Positions 46,375 to 55,478 of a stretch of DNA of 64,000 nucleotides are shown piece by piece. Origin of the DNA: Kordiimonas laminariae. GTDB taxonomy: Bacteria; Pseudomonadota; Alphaproteobacteria; Sphingomonadales; Kordiimonadaceae. How positions within the stretch are numbered: the first letter of the stretch is position 1; every line of letters begins with the position of its first letter. Both the position numbers and the translations under genes were made by a program. Where the stretch lies: contig NZ_JAKQZA010000003.1 in NCBI RefSeq assembly GCF_023008165.1, positions 310,001 through 374,000 of the forward strand. The letters run 5' to 3'. The notes under the pieces were generated by a model. It was not told the origin of the DNA. It saw nothing but the letters and a program-made list of their open reading frames with translations, and did not search any database.

Positions 46375-47523
46375 ATGATAGCGACGATACTGGGTGCCGC
46401 AGCCCTTATAAGCATACATATGTCACAGGCAGAGGACTTACCCTGCACCAGACAGCTTGATAAAGCCATCGAGCAACTAATGGCAAAGGAAGATGTTAAA
46501 GGCTTAGGTGTCGCGGTAACAGAAAAAGGTGAAATCACACATCTGGCGACATACGGCTACCGCAATGTGGAAAAGGGACTTCCTCTTGAAGACGATACCG
46601 TCATGTACGGCGCTTCACTGACGAAAGCTGCTTTTGCATACATGGTCCTCCAACTGGTTGAAGAAGGTATCCTTGATCTGGATACGCCTATCAGCAGTTA
46701 TCTTCCAAATCCACTTCCTGCATACCCTAAATGGCAAACCCTGACAGGAGATCATGATTGGCGCCAACTTACAGCGAGGCTCCTTCTCTCTCACCAGAGC
46801 GGACTAGCGAACCTTCGATTTCTGGAACCAGACCAGGACCTAAAATTTCACTTCAAACCAGGTGAATATTACGCTTACTCCGGCGAAGGTTTCCGGCTTC
46901 TTCAGTTTGTGCTGGAGGAAGGATTAGACCTTGACGTGAAACATGAAATGCAGACCAGAATATTTAACCGCTTTAACATGCCAAATACCGATATGCAGTG
47001 GCGGGACAGTTTCGCAGATAACCTGGCCGATGGGTATGCGATGGATGGTTCTTTCGAGCCACACGATGAACGCAGTAACGTAAGCGCCTCGGGCTCTATG
47101 GACACAACCCTCAAGGATCAAGCAAATATGTGGAAGGCCATGGCGGCTGGTCGTTTACTTTCCAAAACGGCCCAAGCTGAATGGACAAAACCCCAGATAA
47201 ATATTCACTCAAAACAAAAATTTCCTACCCTTGCCTATACAAAAACCAAAGATCCTAGAGCAGCTGACATCACTCTGTCAGCGGGCTTGGGGGTTATTAC
47301 GTGGCAAGGTCCCAAAGGGCGCTATTTTTCAAAAGGTGGACATAACGACTGGACTGGCAATTTAGTTATCTGTGAAGAAGAAAGCGAACGCTGCCTTATC
47401 ATGCTCTCGAACAGTGTAAGAGCGGAAATTATCTTTCCCGAAATCACCCAAATGATTCTGGGAGAAACAGCCTATCCGTGGTGGTGGGTTTATCCAAACA
47501 TCGCTAAATTGAATGAGCAGTAA
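46375..47523 (+). CDS. Serine hydrolase of the class C beta-lactamase/esterase fold
   Basis: 382 residues. A hydrophobic N-terminus (MIATILGAAALISIHMSQAE) suggests export. Active-site S-x-x-K is Ser81-Leu-Thr-Lys84 in YGASLTKAAFAYM, the Tyr motif is YYAYSGEGF, and the third box is FSKGGHNDWTGN. It could be an esterase, D-aminopeptidase or beta-lactamase-like enzyme; the sequence does not choose between them. AAAGGAG precedes ATG 46375. Confidence 0.85.
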   Translation: MIATILGAAALISIHMSQAEDLPCTRQLDKAIEQLMAKEDVKGLGVAVTEKGEITHLATYGYRNVEKGLPLEDDTVMYGASLTKAAFAYMVLQLVEEGILDLDTPISSYLPNPLPAYPKWQTLTGDHDWRQLTARLLLSHQSGLANLRFLEPDQDLKFHFKPGEYYAYSGEGFRLLQFVLEEGLDLDVKHEMQTRIFNRFNMPNTDMQWRDSFADNLADGYAMDGSFEPHDERSNVSASGSMDTTLKDQANMWKAMAAGRLLSKTAQAEWTKPQINIHSKQKFPTLAYTKTKDPRAADITLSAGLGVITWQGPKGRYFSKGGHNDWTGNLVICEEESERCLIMLSNSVRAEIIFPEITQMILGETAYPWWWVYPNIAKLNEQ

Positions 47524-47544
47524 ATTTCTTGACCCAACATAAAC

Positions 47545-47571
47545 GGCCGCTCCGCTTAGGCGGAAACGGCC
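47545..47571. terminator. Hairpin between convergent genes (weak terminator)
   Basis: GGCCG-c-TCCGC-TTAG-GCGGA-aa-CGGCC, a two-part ten-pair stem between the serine hydrolase stop and the TetR stop. T tracts on either side are short, so termination efficiency is uncertain. Confidence 0.5.
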
Positions 47572-47572
47572 A

Positions 47573-48160
47573 CTAAAAAACCGATTTTAAAAAAAGCTTT
47601 AATGCTGCCCCGTTGCGATCAGCCTTCATACGTATTAACGCCCCGCTCCAGGAGTTCAAGAGCCATTCTGCCGCTTCAGAAACAGTTAAATGATCGCATT
47701 TCAGTTTTTTACGATCCACCATTTCAATACATTCACCAATAAGAGAAGATAGTTCTTTCCATTGTTGGTTTAACAATTCCTGAAAATGAAAATTTGTATC
47801 GCCAAGCTCAATGGAAAGATTACACATCAGACAACCCTGAGAAAAATCTAACCTCTCATATTGCTGGTAAGCTTGAAGAAAAAATGCCTCAAGTCGTTCC
47901 AAAGCGATCATATTCTCATTCAACAAAATCTGTCGGGCGGCTCTGAGTTGCCTTGTGTGATAATATTTCGCCACTTCAAGACCATATGCCTCTTTACTGG
48001 CAAAATAATGATAAAAGGAACCACGCGGTACCTTGGCAGTTTTAAGGACATCATTAATGCCAACGGCAGCATAGCTTTGGCTACGAATAAGCTCTAGCCC
48101 CGTTTCCAAAAGCCGAGCTTTAGTATCTTTAAACGCTTTGTCATCACGAATTCTAGCCAT
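47573..48160 (-). CDS. TetR-family regulator with a CLMC motif (NemR/AcuR-like)
   Basis: 195 residues. HTH YAAVGINDVLKTAKVPRGSFYHYFASKEAYG. The C-terminal domain contains QGCLMCNLSIELGD, placing Cys110 and Cys113 where NemR/AcuR-type regulators carry their redox or electrophile-sensing Cys. Last in a minus-strand unit with a quinol-monooxygenase-like gene and an SDR, which suits control by reactive quinones or aldehydes. The ligand is not established. Confidence 0.85.
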   Translation of the reverse strand: MARIRDDKAFKDTKARLLETGLELIRSQSYAAVGINDVLKTAKVPRGSFYHYFASKEAYGLEVAKYYHTRQLRAARQILLNENMIALERLEAFFLQAYQQYERLDFSQGCLMCNLSIELGDTNFHFQELLNQQWKELSSLIGECIEMVDRKKLKCDHLTVSEAAEWLLNSWSGALIRMKADRNGAALKLFLKSVF

Positions 48161-48233
48161 CGCCTTCCAATATCCAACTTACATATATCAATCAACCACA
48201 TCCCATTTCAGGGGTGTAACATCAGATTATACA

Positions 48234-48923
48234 CTAGAACGTCTCAACAGAGGGCCTCAATTCTACCTCCCAAGTCCAGGCACTACGGTCCTGTTCAGCG
48301 ATGGCAAGATAAGTCTTTGCAATCTCGTCCGGATTCAGTGTTGTTTCTGGATCATCAAATGGTGCACCTCTCTCTGGCTGGAAAATACAGCCATCAATCA
48401 CAAAGTGAGCGACGTGAATATTTTGAGGTGATAACTCCCGTGCCAGACTTTGGCATAATCCACGCAAGGCAAATTTCCCCATAGCAAAGGGAGCTGACTG
48501 TGCATAACCTTTAATTCCAGCTGATGCGCCGGTAAAAAGAAGTGCTCCCTCTCCTTTTTCAAGCATATACCTAGCAGCACAGCGCGCCACAAGCATCGCG
48601 CCAAATGCGTTTGTCATAAGGACATTATACACATCCTCTGTATCTAATTCGGTTATAGGGCCCCGCGTATAAGCTCCCGCATTATATACCACCAAATCAG
48701 GCAACATTCCTTGTTGATCAAGCTGGTTGAACATGGCCTCAACACTTTTCGGGTCAGAAGCATCACATTTCAACGCCTTAGCCTTCGTTTCAGCACAGAT
48801 ATCTGCAAGCTTTTCCACATTCCGGGCACCAAGGCATACTTTCATCCCCTTTGAGGCAAATAATCTGGCAAGTGAACTGCTCAAGCCAGGCCCAGCGCCA
48901 ATAATTAATGCTCTTTTAGGCAT
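48234..48923 (-). CDS. Short-chain dehydrogenase/reductase
   Basis: 229 residues. Cofactor motif LIIGAGPGLSSSLARLFASKGM, VVYNAGAY for the NAG motif, and then an atypical catalytic region: FTGASAGIKGYAQSAPFAMGKFALRG has Ser, but the expected Tyr of YxxxK is Phe (APFAMGK), leaving the Lys. That would weaken classic SDR catalysis. Overlaps the upstream monooxygenase gene by eight bases. Confidence 0.84.
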   Translation of the reverse strand: MPKRALIIGAGPGLSSSLARLFASKGMKVCLGARNVEKLADICAETKAKALKCDASDPKSVEAMFNQLDQQGMLPDLVVYNAGAYTRGPITELDTEDVYNVLMTNAFGAMLVARCAARYMLEKGEGALLFTGASAGIKGYAQSAPFAMGKFALRGLCQSLARELSPQNIHVAHFVIDGCIFQPERGAPFDDPETTLNPDEIAKTYLAIAEQDRSAWTWEVELRPSVETF

Positions 48924-49248
48924 AGAATTGCTCCGCTGACGACATCGAAGCAGGTGACATATGTTGAATTTTCACGGGCGCTGCGAGCCAATCCTGATAC
49001 TTCGCAAAAACATCCTTTGTATAGTCTTGCGCATAATGCTCCTGCACCGCATCCTCATTATCGAAGATTTCGAAAAGATGTAAAATACCTGGTTCATCCT
49101 TACTTTCCAGAACGGTAAACAAATGACACCCAGGTTCTTCCAGTGTCGGCGGGACCAGTTGCTCTAAAGCTGTCTTCGCCTTTTCAAAGAATTCCGGTTT
49201 TGGGTGAATAGTTGCAAATATGTGCAAACGTTTTACTAACTCTACCAT
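48916..49248 (-). CDS. Antibiotic-biosynthesis-monooxygenase-domain protein (putative quinol monooxygenase)
   Basis: 110 residues of the dimeric alpha/beta-barrel ABM fold: IFATIHPKPEFFEKAKTALE, EEPGCHLFTVLESKDEPGIL, LFEIFDNEDAVQEHYAQDY. YgiN-like family members oxidise quinols or handle small aromatics. First gene of the unit that continues with the SDR and the TetR gene. Confidence 0.85.
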   Translation of the reverse strand: MVELVKRLHIFATIHPKPEFFEKAKTALEQLVPPTLEEPGCHLFTVLESKDEPGILHLFEIFDNEDAVQEHYAQDYTKDVFAKYQDWLAAPVKIQHMSPASMSSAEQFYA

Positions 49249-49450
49249 CGCTTCCTACCATACATATAAAAGCCACGAGCCTTGCCCGTACCTCTGTAAT
49301 GAAAATGCTATAGAAACATTAAATTAGACCGATCTATTATTAATTTCAATCATCAAATTTCTTAATTTAAATTCAAAGCTGGTTTCAAAAGAACATGACA
49401 TGATGTTAGAGACGGCAAAGTCAATTTCTCAACTACATGTGTTAAATAAC

Positions 49451-49487
49451 AAAAAAACCGCTAAGCGATTGCTTAAGCGGTTTTTTT
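49451..49487 (-). terminator. Terminator of the tRNA-Arg transcript
   Basis: AAAAAAACCGCT(A)AGC-GATT-GCTTAAGCGGTTTTTTT: long stem with one bulge and T7, directly after the tRNA 3' end on the minus strand; the symmetric A and T flanks would also allow plus-strand use. Confidence 0.88.
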
Positions 49488-49491
49488 GAAG

Positions 49492-49568
49492 TGGCGCACC
49501 GGGGAGGATTCGAACCCCCGGCCCCCAGATTCGTAGTCTGGTGCTCTATCCAGCTGAGCTACCGGTGC
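49492..49568 (-). tRNA. tRNA-Arg, anticodon ACG
   Basis: 77 bases. On the minus strand: acceptor GCACCGG pairing with CCGGTGC, D-arm GCTC...GAGC, anticodon stem CCAGA/TCTGG with loop CTACGAA (anticodon ACG at 34-36), variable region GGGCC, T-arm GGGGG-TTCGAAT-CCTCC, discriminator G and an encoded CCA (49492-49494). The A34 would be deaminated to inosine by TadA to read CGU, CGC and CGA. No integrase or direct repeat flanks it. Confidence 0.96.
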
Positions 49569-49725
49569 GCGTTATTCAATTGTGTTGCCTCGCTTTGCAG
49601 CGTGGCGTGCGGCGGAACATATAAGATTGTTTTTATAATGCAAGAGAGAAATCGCTTTTTCTTTGAAATTATCTGCTATAATACCATTATAAAATAAATA
49701 ACCCATTGATAATACAGGATTTTAA

Positions 49726-50214
49726 ATGCGAAATTCGCACATAAAAAATTGCAGTTTTTTTGTAACAATCATGCTTCTTGGCGCCTGTAGCAGCACATCC
49801 GGTGATTGGCCGAGTCTGGCCGAGCCACTTCCCGATACAGCTGAGCATGAACGGGTTATTGAACGGGCAGAACCAGCTAACACTCGACTGCAAGAAGAAA
49901 AATCTCCACTCACCACGTCAACCGCTATCAAGCTCTTTGATTCGACCGAGGCTAAACTCAAGAATATCCTTGCGGATTACCTCAATACGAAAAACAAAAT
50001 AGAATCAGCAACTGGTGACAACAAACTTATCGAATGGCGCGATGCACAGCTAAAGCTGACACGATACAGCAATATGCTAAGCAAGTTTGACGCTATCGTT
50101 GATTCCCCTTCCCTAATGAAAACGGGCATTTGGAAAAAAGCATTTGAAACCAAGCAAGCGTTAGATGTGTTCATTATAGGAGAACGGAAAGCTCTAGCTG
50201 CTATGCAGCCTTAA
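49726..50214 (+). CDS. Hypothetical lipoprotein
   Basis: 162 residues, family not recognised. A type II signal peptide ends in lipobox LLGAC (Cys near residue 21), followed by SSTSGDW. The mature part is charged and mostly helical (FDSTEAKLKNILADYLNTKNK, WRDAQLKLTRYSNMLSKFDAI). It overlaps the convergent hydrolase gene by 14 bases. Lipidated, in an envelope location decided by the LolCDE rules. Confidence 0.7.
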   Translation: MRNSHIKNCSFFVTIMLLGACSSTSGDWPSLAEPLPDTAEHERVIERAEPANTRLQEEKSPLTTSTAIKLFDSTEAKLKNILADYLNTKNKIESATGDNKLIEWRDAQLKLTRYSNMLSKFDAIVDSPSLMKTGIWKKAFETKQALDVFIIGERKALAAMQP

Positions 50215-51100
50215 CAGCTTTCTCAATAGCTTTGGCAACACAGTCGGCAGCCAAGGTACCGGCAACCGCCATAGTGGTTGCCATAGCATCCTTAGAGACT
50301 TCTTTGTCACCTGTCGCCATAGCAAAAACCGTGTCACCGTCAAACGGCGTATGAATAGGCCTGATCGCTCTGGCGTAACCATCCTGTGCCATCATGGCGA
50401 GCCGCGTGCAGCCTGCTTTATCGAGCTTCAAATTGGTCACCACAGCGCCAATGGTAGTATTCGTGCCAACAAAGCCAAGCTTGGGCATTTCAATAGTGCC
50501 GTGCTCCATAGGCACATCATGCACCGTTGGCCCAAAACTATTCACTGCAACAATTGCAGATACAATCAAACCGTCTTCTGTTTCGAGGCTCGCACTAGCG
50601 ATACCTCCTTGAACACCGCCTGCTGTCGCACCGTGCCCCGCACCAAATCGACCATGCTCAACTGTGGTGGACAAGTTATTCAGTGCTTCAAGGCCAAGGC
50701 GGCGATATGGCGCTTCAGCACCCCAGTTTTTATCGCCACCGTTTTTCAAATCAAAAAGAATAGCTGATGGCACCACAGGTAATGCTCTTGGGCCAAACGG
50801 GAAACCGATACCCTTCTCAGAAAGCGCTTCTGTTACAGCGCCCGCAGCATCCAAGCCAAAAACCGAACCACCAGACAATACAAGACCATGAAATTCTTCA
50901 ACAAGACATGTTGGATCAAGCGCATTTGTATCACGTGTACCCGGGCCGCCACCACGAACATCAACCCCCATAGGAATTGGGTTATCAGGAATGATAACCG
51001 TTGTTCCGGTATTTACGCCAACATCGTGCGCCTGCCCCACCTTGATACCCATAACATCAGTGAAGCTATCGGTTTTACCCGGCGTTGCTGTAATTTTCAT
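50201..51100 (-). CDS. P1-family (DmpA/NylC-like) N-terminal-nucleophile hydrolase
   Basis: 299 residues. VRGGGPGTRDTNALDP, HGLVLSGGSVFGLDAAGAV and GHGATAGGVQGGIASASL are family blocks. The autoprocessing site is in VGTNTTIGAVVTN: cleavage between Asn214 and Thr215 would expose Thr215 as the nucleophile, as in the 6-aminohexanoate hydrolase NylC. Its family includes beta-aminopeptidases and nylon-oligomer hydrolases; the natural substrate here is unknown. It begins two bases after the histidine-kinase stop on the same strand. Confidence 0.88.
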   Translation of the reverse strand: MKITATPGKTDSFTDVMGIKVGQAHDVGVNTGTTVIIPDNPIPMGVDVRGGGPGTRDTNALDPTCLVEEFHGLVLSGGSVFGLDAAGAVTEALSEKGIGFPFGPRALPVVPSAILFDLKNGGDKNWGAEAPYRRLGLEALNNLSTTVEHGRFGAGHGATAGGVQGGIASASLETEDGLIVSAIVAVNSFGPTVHDVPMEHGTIEMPKLGFVGTNTTIGAVVTNLKLDKAGCTRLAMMAQDGYARAIRPIHTPFDGDTVFAMATGDKEVSKDAMATTMAVAGTLAADCVAKAIEKAVKAA

Positions 51101-51102
51101 GA

Positions 51103-52497
51103 TTAGTCCTCAATACCCGGCAGGCATACTTTGAAAGTAGTGCCTTCTGGGCCTGTTGTATCGAGCCCAATCTGGCCACCATGCGCCAGTACTATATCTC
51201 TTGCGGTTGCAAGACCAAGGCCTGTCCCCCCTGCCTTAGCCGATGTGAATGCCTTAAAGAGGTTTGGTTTCACATGTTCAGGGATACCTGGCCCCGCATC
51301 CGTTATATAAGTGTGCGTGGTACCGTCAGGGTCGCGTTCAGCTCTAACTGTAATGGTACCCTTGCCGTTCTGCACTTCATGAGCATTCCTGCAAAGATTC
51401 AGGAAGACTCGGTGAATTTGCTCAGGGTCAGCAATAATAATGAAATCATCATTAAGCTGAATATCAAACGTAAAGTCTTCATTATCCATCAGCCCAAGCG
51501 ACATACCCACATCTTCAAGAAGCGAACGCAGGCTCATTTCCTCAGGTACAGGTTCAGGTTCTTCCACTTTCCCGTGGCGCATTGTGCTCTCACAAAGTGC
51601 TACTGCCCGGCTAACCGCTGTCATCAAACGTCGGGAAACCTTCTTCACGAGTGGGTCATCAATGCGCTGCAACGTATCAGACGCTAACTGAGCTGTAGCA
51701 AGAATATTCCTGAGATCATGGTTAATTTTTGCCACAGCTTCACCAAGGGAAGCCAACCGGTTTTTCTGCTTCAAACTGGCACGGAGTTCATCCTGCATAC
51801 GCGCAAGCTCACGCTCTACCAAACCAATTTCATCTGAACGTAATGAGCTTCTGCGCATTCTGGAAATTGCTTCTGGTTTGCGGCGAAATTCAACAATACT
51901 ATCTTTTACCCGGCGCATCGGGCGTACAAGCATCCAGTGTAGCGACAGATAAACAAGAATCCCCACAAAGAGTGAAATGATCACAGAGAGAATCAGGAGA
52001 TTATTTGAATAATTCCTTAGTGCCTCATAAAGATCAGCCTCATCAAGCGTTACTTCAAAGAGACGTGTGCCTGAAACCATTGGATCACCAGTCACCCGGA
52101 CAATACGGTCCCCTTTAGCTTTTAAGGCACCAAAAGCATCGCGGATCAATTCACCAAGTGATGGCTGCCGCATATCAAATTCTGCATCAACGCGTTCAGG
52201 GATAAAATCAATCCCGAGCAGCAAGCTGATATCTTCACGGCGCATGATAATTGAAAGCACGCCAGAGGTATCAAGAAGCCGTTTTTCATACTCTGGGCTG
52301 ATCATATTGTTTTCAGCTACTTCAAGAGCAATCGCAGCAATCTGCGCATTTTCTAGGCGCTTTTCCAAGAATTCCTGACGGAATGTAGCGATAGACGGCA
52401 AATATACAAAGCCCGAGACAATCATCACAAAGATGAATGTAAGGATCAAAAGGCGTGATCTCAAACTAGATGAAACTGGTCTATAATGCTCTGGCAT
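51103..52497 (-). CDS. Orphan membrane sensor histidine kinase with HAMP
   Basis: 464 residues. Two membrane helices (LLILTFIFVMIVSGFVYLP and LLILSVIISLFVGILVYLSL) enclose a sensor of about 130 residues; a HAMP linker starts at VRPMRRVKDSI, the H-box is LGEAVAKINHDLRNILA, and the ATPase boxes are NLCRNAHEVQ, ITDAGPGIP and GGTGLGLATA. No response regulator is adjacent. The hydrolase gene lies two bases downstream and may be cotranscribed. Confidence 0.9.
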   Translation of the reverse strand: MPEHYRPVSSSLRSRLLILTFIFVMIVSGFVYLPSIATFRQEFLEKRLENAQIAAIALEVAENNMISPEYEKRLLDTSGVLSIIMRREDISLLLGIDFIPERVDAEFDMRQPSLGELIRDAFGALKAKGDRIVRVTGDPMVSGTRLFEVTLDEADLYEALRNYSNNLLILSVIISLFVGILVYLSLHWMLVRPMRRVKDSIVEFRRKPEAISRMRRSSLRSDEIGLVERELARMQDELRASLKQKNRLASLGEAVAKINHDLRNILATAQLASDTLQRIDDPLVKKVSRRLMTAVSRAVALCESTMRHGKVEEPEPVPEEMSLRSLLEDVGMSLGLMDNEDFTFDIQLNDDFIIIADPEQIHRVFLNLCRNAHEVQNGKGTITVRAERDPDGTTHTYITDAGPGIPEHVKPNLFKAFTSAKAGGTGLGLATARDIVLAHGGQIGLDTTGPEGTTFKVCLPGIED

Positions 52498-52654
52498 AAA
52501 AAGCGTTTGACCCTATTCCCAATAAAATTGCAAGCAAGATTGTTTCACAATATAAGAAACATAGATTAACCATATAGTGACAGGCTTTAAAACCAAGAAA
52601 ACATGAAAATTGTTATAAAAAGACAATAATCGTTGTTTCCTGTGTTTAGCATGG

Positions 52655-52683
52655 TTGACTCTGGCTTAGGAGGGGAGTATACA
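52655..52683 (+). promoter_or_regulatory. Sigma-70 promoter of rpmH
   Basis: TTGACT at 52655-52660 and TATACA at 52678-52683 with a 17-base spacer. This nearly consensus promoter lies 66 bases upstream of the rpmH start. Confidence 0.8.
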
Positions 52684-52748
52684 CCGCTCTCGAAATTTAA
52701 GCACCCGCCGCAAACTGCGATGTTCGGGTGATAACTGGAGTAAAACAA

Positions 52749-52883
52749 GTGAAACGCACCTTTCAACCAAGTGTGTTGGTACGCAAACGTCGTCACGGTT
52801 TCCGTGCACGTAAAGCGACTGTAGGCGGCCGTAAGATTCTGGCAGCTCGTCGTGCAAGAGGCCGTAAGCGCCTTTCTGCGTAA
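52749..52883 (+). CDS. rpmH: 50S ribosomal protein L34
   Basis: 44 residues from GTG 52749, the standard L34 size. The reading begins (V/M)[19 protein letters not shown] and ends [12 protein letters not shown], with the expected Arg/Lys richness. TGGAG lies about eight bases upstream. First gene of rpmH-rnpA-yidD-yidC-engB. Confidence 0.96.
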   Translation: MKRTFQPSVLVRKRRHGFRARKATVGGRKILAARRARGRKRLSA

Positions 52884-52924
52884 AGGTCTTTCGCTCGCTT
52901 AACACGCGACACAGTTACACATTT

Positions 52925-52959
52925 GAAAAGCCGACCGTGATTTTTCCGGTCGGCTTTTC
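52925..52959 (+). terminator. Terminator/attenuator between rpmH and rnpA
   Basis: GAAAAGCCGACCG (52925-52937) pairs perfectly with CGGTCGGCTTTTC (52947-52959), loop of nine bases, with ATTTT following. It lies 41 bases after rpmH and 25 before rnpA, so it must be partly read through, or rnpA has its own promoter. Confidence 0.85.
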
Positions 52960-52983
52960 GATTTTAAGATACAGGCTTAACTC

Positions 52984-53382
52984 ATGGTGGACAGCGCAGA
53001 AAAATTAGTGCGAATCAAGAAACGGCCCGAGTATCTGGCTGTATCTTCTACGCGCCGCCGCTGGGTAACCCCTTCATTTATCCTTCAGGCAAAGCCGCCT
53101 GTTGGAAATGATACCGAGACACCACCTCGCGCAGGCTTCACTGCTTCAAAGAAAGTAGGGAACGCGGTAAAGCGGAGTAAAGCAAAACGCCGAATCCGTG
53201 AGGCTGCGCGTCTGGTTGTGCCGGGAAACGGTCAAACCGGATGGGATTATGTCTTTGTCTGCAGGGAATGCATGACAGACTACCCGTTTGAGAAATTATG
53301 CTCAGATATCAAGTGGGCTCTTGCAAAACTCGCATCCGGTGCCGATTTAAAGACAAAGCCTAAAAAACAGAAGCGTGGGTAA
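52984..53382 (+). CDS. rnpA: Ribonuclease P protein component
   Basis: 132 residues. Protein subunit of RNase P, assisting tRNA 5' maturation. The signature is [23 protein letters not shown] (RNR-like motif), with [19 protein letters not shown] at the start and [19 protein letters not shown] afterwards. Its C-terminus is basic. yidD begins eight bases after the stop. Confidence 0.95.
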   Translation: MVDSAEKLVRIKKRPEYLAVSSTRRRWVTPSFILQAKPPVGNDTETPPRAGFTASKKVGNAVKRSKAKRRIREAARLVVPGNGQTGWDYVFVCRECMTDYPFEKLCSDIKWALAKLASGADLKTKPKKQKRG

Positions 53383-53389
53383 TCAGCAA

Positions 53390-53746
53390 ATGTCATCCGA
53401 ACCTCAAGCAACAGGAAAGTCGCCGCTAGCATGGCTTTTTCACGGGCTTGTAAGGTTCTACCAGTTGTTTATTTCTCCGTTTTTAGCGCCCAGGTGCCGC
53501 TATCAACCAACCTGCAGCCAATATGCCATTGAAGCACTTCAAACGCATGGCGGCTTAAAAGGAGGCTGGTTAGCCGCAAAACGCATAGCAAAATGCCATC
53601 CTTGGGGTGGATTTGGTTATGATCCTGTGCCACAAAGCAGCAACGAGTCGGCTGATGCATTAAATTCAGCATCAAAACCGAAAGAAAATTTATGTACCGC
53701 TGGCGCTTGTCAGCAGGATAGTCAGGGTAAGATATCCGATGGGTGA
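53390..53746 (+). CDS. yidD: Membrane protein insertion efficiency factor YidD
   Basis: 118 residues from ATG 53390 (an in-frame GTG at 53375 overlaps rnpA). Family signature: [28 protein letters not shown], three of the conserved Cys, and [17 protein letters not shown]. The C-terminus is extended by about 30 residues with two further Cys (CTAGACQQD). Overlaps yidC by eight bases. Confidence 0.94.
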   Translation: MSSEPQATGKSPLAWLFHGLVRFYQLFISPFLAPRCRYQPTCSQYAIEALQTHGGLKGGWLAAKRIAKCHPWGGFGYDPVPQSSNESADALNSASKPKENLCTAGACQQDSQGKISDG

Positions 53747-55478
53747 AAATAAGAACTTTATCCTCTTCGCCGTAATTTCTATGGCGATTCTTCTTGGATA
53801 TAACTTTCTTGTAGCAGGGCCAAAAAAAGAGGCTGCGCTTCGGGAATATCAGCGTCAACAGCAGGAACTTGCACTTCAGCAAGATAGTGGCGGAGCTATA
53901 GATGCACCTGCCATTGATCCGGATTTACAAACACCAAGTAAACACACACCAGTAGCACGCTCACTCGCGCTTGAAGATGCTGGTTTTGTAAAGATTGATA
54001 CACCAGAACTTTCTGGTTCAATTTCTCTACGCGGTGCACGTTTTGATGATCTGTCTCTTAAGAACCACAACATTGAACAGGATGAAAACTCAGACAACAT
54101 CCACCTGTTTAACAAACTGAATGGTTCAAACCCATATTTTGCAAGCTTCGGTTGGTTTGACCAAACCCAGACAGACGCACCTACTGTCGATAGCGCCTGG
54201 ACAGCTGATAACGATACCCTAACACCTGAAACCCCTGTTACTCTTGCTTGGGATAACGGTAAAGGCGTTCGCTATCTTATTAAAGTCGCTGTTGACAACC
54301 AGTTTATGTTCACTGTCACACAATCTGTAGTGAACACATCTGGTGCACCAGTTACTGTTGCACCGTACGGGGCTATTGAACGTCGCGGCACACCAGAAAC
54401 AGACGGCATGATCGTACTTCATGAAGGTATGATTGGTGTGTTTAATGATGCGCTAGAAGAAATTAGCTACGATGATATTAAAGATGACGGCACCTTTGAC
54501 GCACCAACAAAAGGTGGCTGGATGGGTATCACAGATAAATTCTGGATGTCTTCTCTTATCCCGGATCAATCTGCAGATTTGAAACGCGCTCGCCTGCGTT
54601 ACCGCAACAATGGTGGTACGGATACATATTTTGCTGATTACCTTCAGGATTGGCGTGTTGTAGCCTCTGGCGCTTCTTTTGAAACAACAAACCGCCTTTA
54701 TGCCGGTGCAAAAATCGTTGAAGCAATTAATGACTATCAGGAACAGTATGATATTCCACTCTTTGATCGTGCTATCGACTGGGGTTGGTTCTGGTTCCTG
54801 ACACAGCCAATCTTCTTTGGCCTTCACTGGCTCTTTGTTCTTACTGGTAACTACGGTATCGCTATTCTATTGATGACAGTGGTATTGAAAGGGCTTGTAT
54901 TCCCGCTGGCGAACAAATCATACCGCTCTATGGCGCATATGAAAAAAGCGCAGCCAAAGATCAAAGCTCTTCAGGAACGCTACAAAGACGATAAACAGCG
55001 CATGCAACAGGAAATGATGGCTCTTTACCAGAAAGAGAAAATCAACCCGATGGCTGGCTGTTTACCGATGATCCCGCAGATTTTCATCTTCTTCGCGCTG
55101 TATAAAACGCTGTATGTAACTATTGAAATGCGCCATCAGCCATTCTTTGGTTGGATCACCGATTTGTCTGCAAAAGATCCGTTAACACCACTCAACGCAT
55201 TTGGCCTTATTCCTTGGGATCCGCCAAGCTTTATTGCCATTGGTGTTTTACCGATTCTGATGGGTGTTTCCATGTATTTCCAGCAAAAGCTGAACCCACA
55301 GACAAATATGGACCCAGCGCAGCAGAAAATTATGAATATGCTGCCAATTATCTTCACGTTTATTATGGCAAACTTCAGCGCTGGCCTTGTGCTTTACTGG
55401 ACATGGAACAACATCCTTACCATTGCGCAGCAGACTTTCATTATGAAACGTGAAAACGCCAAAACCGAAGGTCAGTAA
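53739..55478 (+). CDS. yidC: Membrane protein insertase YidC
   Basis: 579 residues. N-terminal anchor [21 protein letters not shown], a periplasmic beta-sandwich of about 300 residues, then five membrane helices with [41 protein letters not shown] and [21 protein letters not shown]. It inserts membrane proteins alone or with SecYEG. It is followed with zero spacing by engB. Confidence 0.97.
   Translation: MGENKNFILFAVISMAILLGYNFLVAGPKKEAALREYQRQQQELALQQDSGGAIDAPAIDPDLQTPSKHTPVARSLALEDAGFVKIDTPELSGSISLRGARFDDLSLKNHNIEQDENSDNIHLFNKLNGSNPYFASFGWFDQTQTDAPTVDSAWTADNDTLTPETPVTLAWDNGKGVRYLIKVAVDNQFMFTVTQSVVNTSGAPVTVAPYGAIERRGTPETDGMIVLHEGMIGVFNDALEEISYDDIKDDGTFDAPTKGGWMGITDKFWMSSLIPDQSADLKRARLRYRNNGGTDTYFADYLQDWRVVASGASFETTNRLYAGAKIVEAINDYQEQYDIPLFDRAIDWGWFWFLTQPIFFGLHWLFVLTGNYGIAILLMTVVLKGLVFPLANKSYRSMAHMKKAQPKIKALQERYKDDKQRMQQEMMALYQKEKINPMAGCLPMIPQIFIFFALYKTLYVTIEMRHQPFFGWITDLSAKDPLTPLNAFGLIPWDPPSFIAIGVLPILMGVSMYFQQKLNPQTNMDPAQQKIMNMLPIIFTFIMANFSAGLVLYWTWNNILTIAQQTFIMKRENAKTEGQ

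Noticed and set aside
49492-49568. tRNA-Arg as an integration site for a mobile element
   Set aside because: No integrase, no direct repeat of the tRNA 3' end and no compositional shift on either side.
49491-49697. 68-codon plus-strand frame starting MAHRGGFEPPAPRF
   Set aside because: It runs through the complement of tRNA-Arg; this peptide is a known artefact of reading tRNA antisense.
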